From Aquamicrobium sp. (lineage in GTDB: Bacteria > Pseudomonadota > Alphaproteobacteria > Rhizobiales > Rhizobiaceae), in assembly GCA_019739225.1 (NCBI GenBank), contig JAHHDT010000001.1:62001-126000 (forward strand): a DNA stretch of 64,000 nucleotides. The letters are read 5' to 3'. The position numbers were made by a program, and so were the translations under genes. The notes under the pieces are model-generated. The model did not search any database and was not told the origin of the DNA. It saw nothing but the letters and a program-made list of their open reading frames with translations. This document shows, in pieces, positions 63,755 to 64,000 of the stretch (positions are counted from its first letter, which is position 1; every line of letters starts with the position of its first letter).

Positions 63755-64000
63755 ATGGATCGCCTCGACAAAAAAATCCTGCGCCTCTTGCAGGAGGACT
63801 CGACCCTGGCAGTCGCCGACGTGGCGAAGAAGGTGGGCCTTTCGACCACGCCGTGCTGGCGGCGTATCCAGAAGCTCGAGGAGGAGGGCGTAATCCAGCG
63901 GCGCGTCGCAATCCTCGACCCCGGGAAGGTCAACACACGCGTCAACGTGTTCGTTTCGATCCGCACCAACGCGCACAGCATGGAATGGCTGAAGCGTTTC
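63755..64000 (+). CDS. Lrp/AsnC family transcriptional regulator, C-terminus cut by window edge
   Basis: The first 82 residues of an Lrp/AsnC-type regulator. The helix-turn-helix is clear: MDRLDKKILRLLQEDSTLAV, then VGLSTTPCWRRIQKLEEEGV, followed by the start of the ligand-binding RAM domain (VNVFVSIRTNAHSMEWLKRF). The ATG at 63755 follows ggag at a spacing of eight; the in-frame ATG at 63731 is less likely. Lrp members of this type often respond to amino acids and regulate a neighbouring gene, which would lie beyond the window. Confidence 0.92.
   Translation, partial: MDRLDKKILRLLQEDSTLAVADVAKKVGLSTTPCWRRIQKLEEEGVIQRRVAILDPGKVNTRVNVFVSIRTNAHSMEWLKRF

Noticed and set aside
1-64000. Mobile elements, prophage, CRISPR arrays, rRNA and tRNA genes
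   Set aside because: No transposase, integrase or phage genes, no regularly spaced repeats, and no cloverleaf or rRNA-like sequence could be recognised on reading both strands; weakly conserved RNAs could still be missed without a covariance search.

Overview
GC-rich chromosomal DNA from an alphaproteobacterium, most likely a Rhizobiales member of the Phyllobacteriaceae/Mesorhizobium type. This rests on gene content and order: a complete 14-subunit nuo operon with rhizobial-type accessory ORFs; birA, rnj, mce, a DUF1467 gene, proS, lolE and lolD in series; phosphatidylcholine synthase; an IalB-family protein; a transglutaminase-like cysteine peptidase; a short proS without an editing insertion; CtrA-type and LiuR-type DNA sites; and palindromic intergenic repeats. 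I see no rRNA, tRNA, CRISPR array, phage or insertion sequence. This is core, housekeeping-type chromosome.

Layout. 1-9.3 kb: a truncated YejA-like binding protein (-), ialB (+), hspQ (-), an AEC transporter (+), a UbiH-type hydroxylase (-), then a tight operon DUF2182 / DUF1326 / pcs / quinone reductase (+) and a glutathione transferase. 9.3-17.3 kb: rimO (-), a second GST, mgtE, a SnoaL-VOC fusion protein, a LiuR-like MerR regulator, a repeat-rich gap, a two-gene membrane operon (-) and an aldo/keto reductase. 17.6-25.7 kb: a peptide-type ABC importer (-; two ATPases, binding protein, two permeases), pncB (-) and a YetF-like membrane protein. 25.8-28.6 kb: small genes (aldo/keto reductase, CtrA-site-linked periplasmic Cys protein, GFA-family protein, ParB-like domain, tyrosine-phosphatase-like protein).

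28.8-45.0 kb: nuoA to nuoN for respiratory complex I, broken by three non-canonical genes (31595, 34495, 38304) and with a NuoE that carries a long Lys/Ala-rich linker and a C-terminal helix-hairpin-helix-like domain. The same domain recurs in the orphan gene between nuoF and nuoG. 45.1-52.4 kb: birA, rnj, mce, DUF1467, proS, lolE, lolD. 52.6-56.8 kb: transglutaminase-like peptidase, tandem PilZ protein and PAS protein (all -), rhomboid protease, CBS protein and a YjhX-type protein. 57-64 kb: gatB, GNAT, cobT, a PleC/DivJ/PdhS-like histidine kinase (-), thermonuclease, GST, uracil-DNA-glycosylase-family protein and a truncated Lrp/AsnC regulator.

The observations most worth following are: (i) accessory genes translationally coupled inside the complex I operon, especially the 89-residue Cys/His-rich protein between nuoD and nuoE; (ii) the duplicated helix-hairpin-helix-like domain in NuoE and the nuoF-nuoG orphan; (iii) one shared operator/promoter module in front of two glutathione-linked genes 19 kb apart; (iv) two candidate small RNAs, one with a strong UUCG-loop terminator on the minus strand; and (v) the DUF2182/DUF1326 cysteine-motif pair co-transcribed with phosphatidylcholine synthase.
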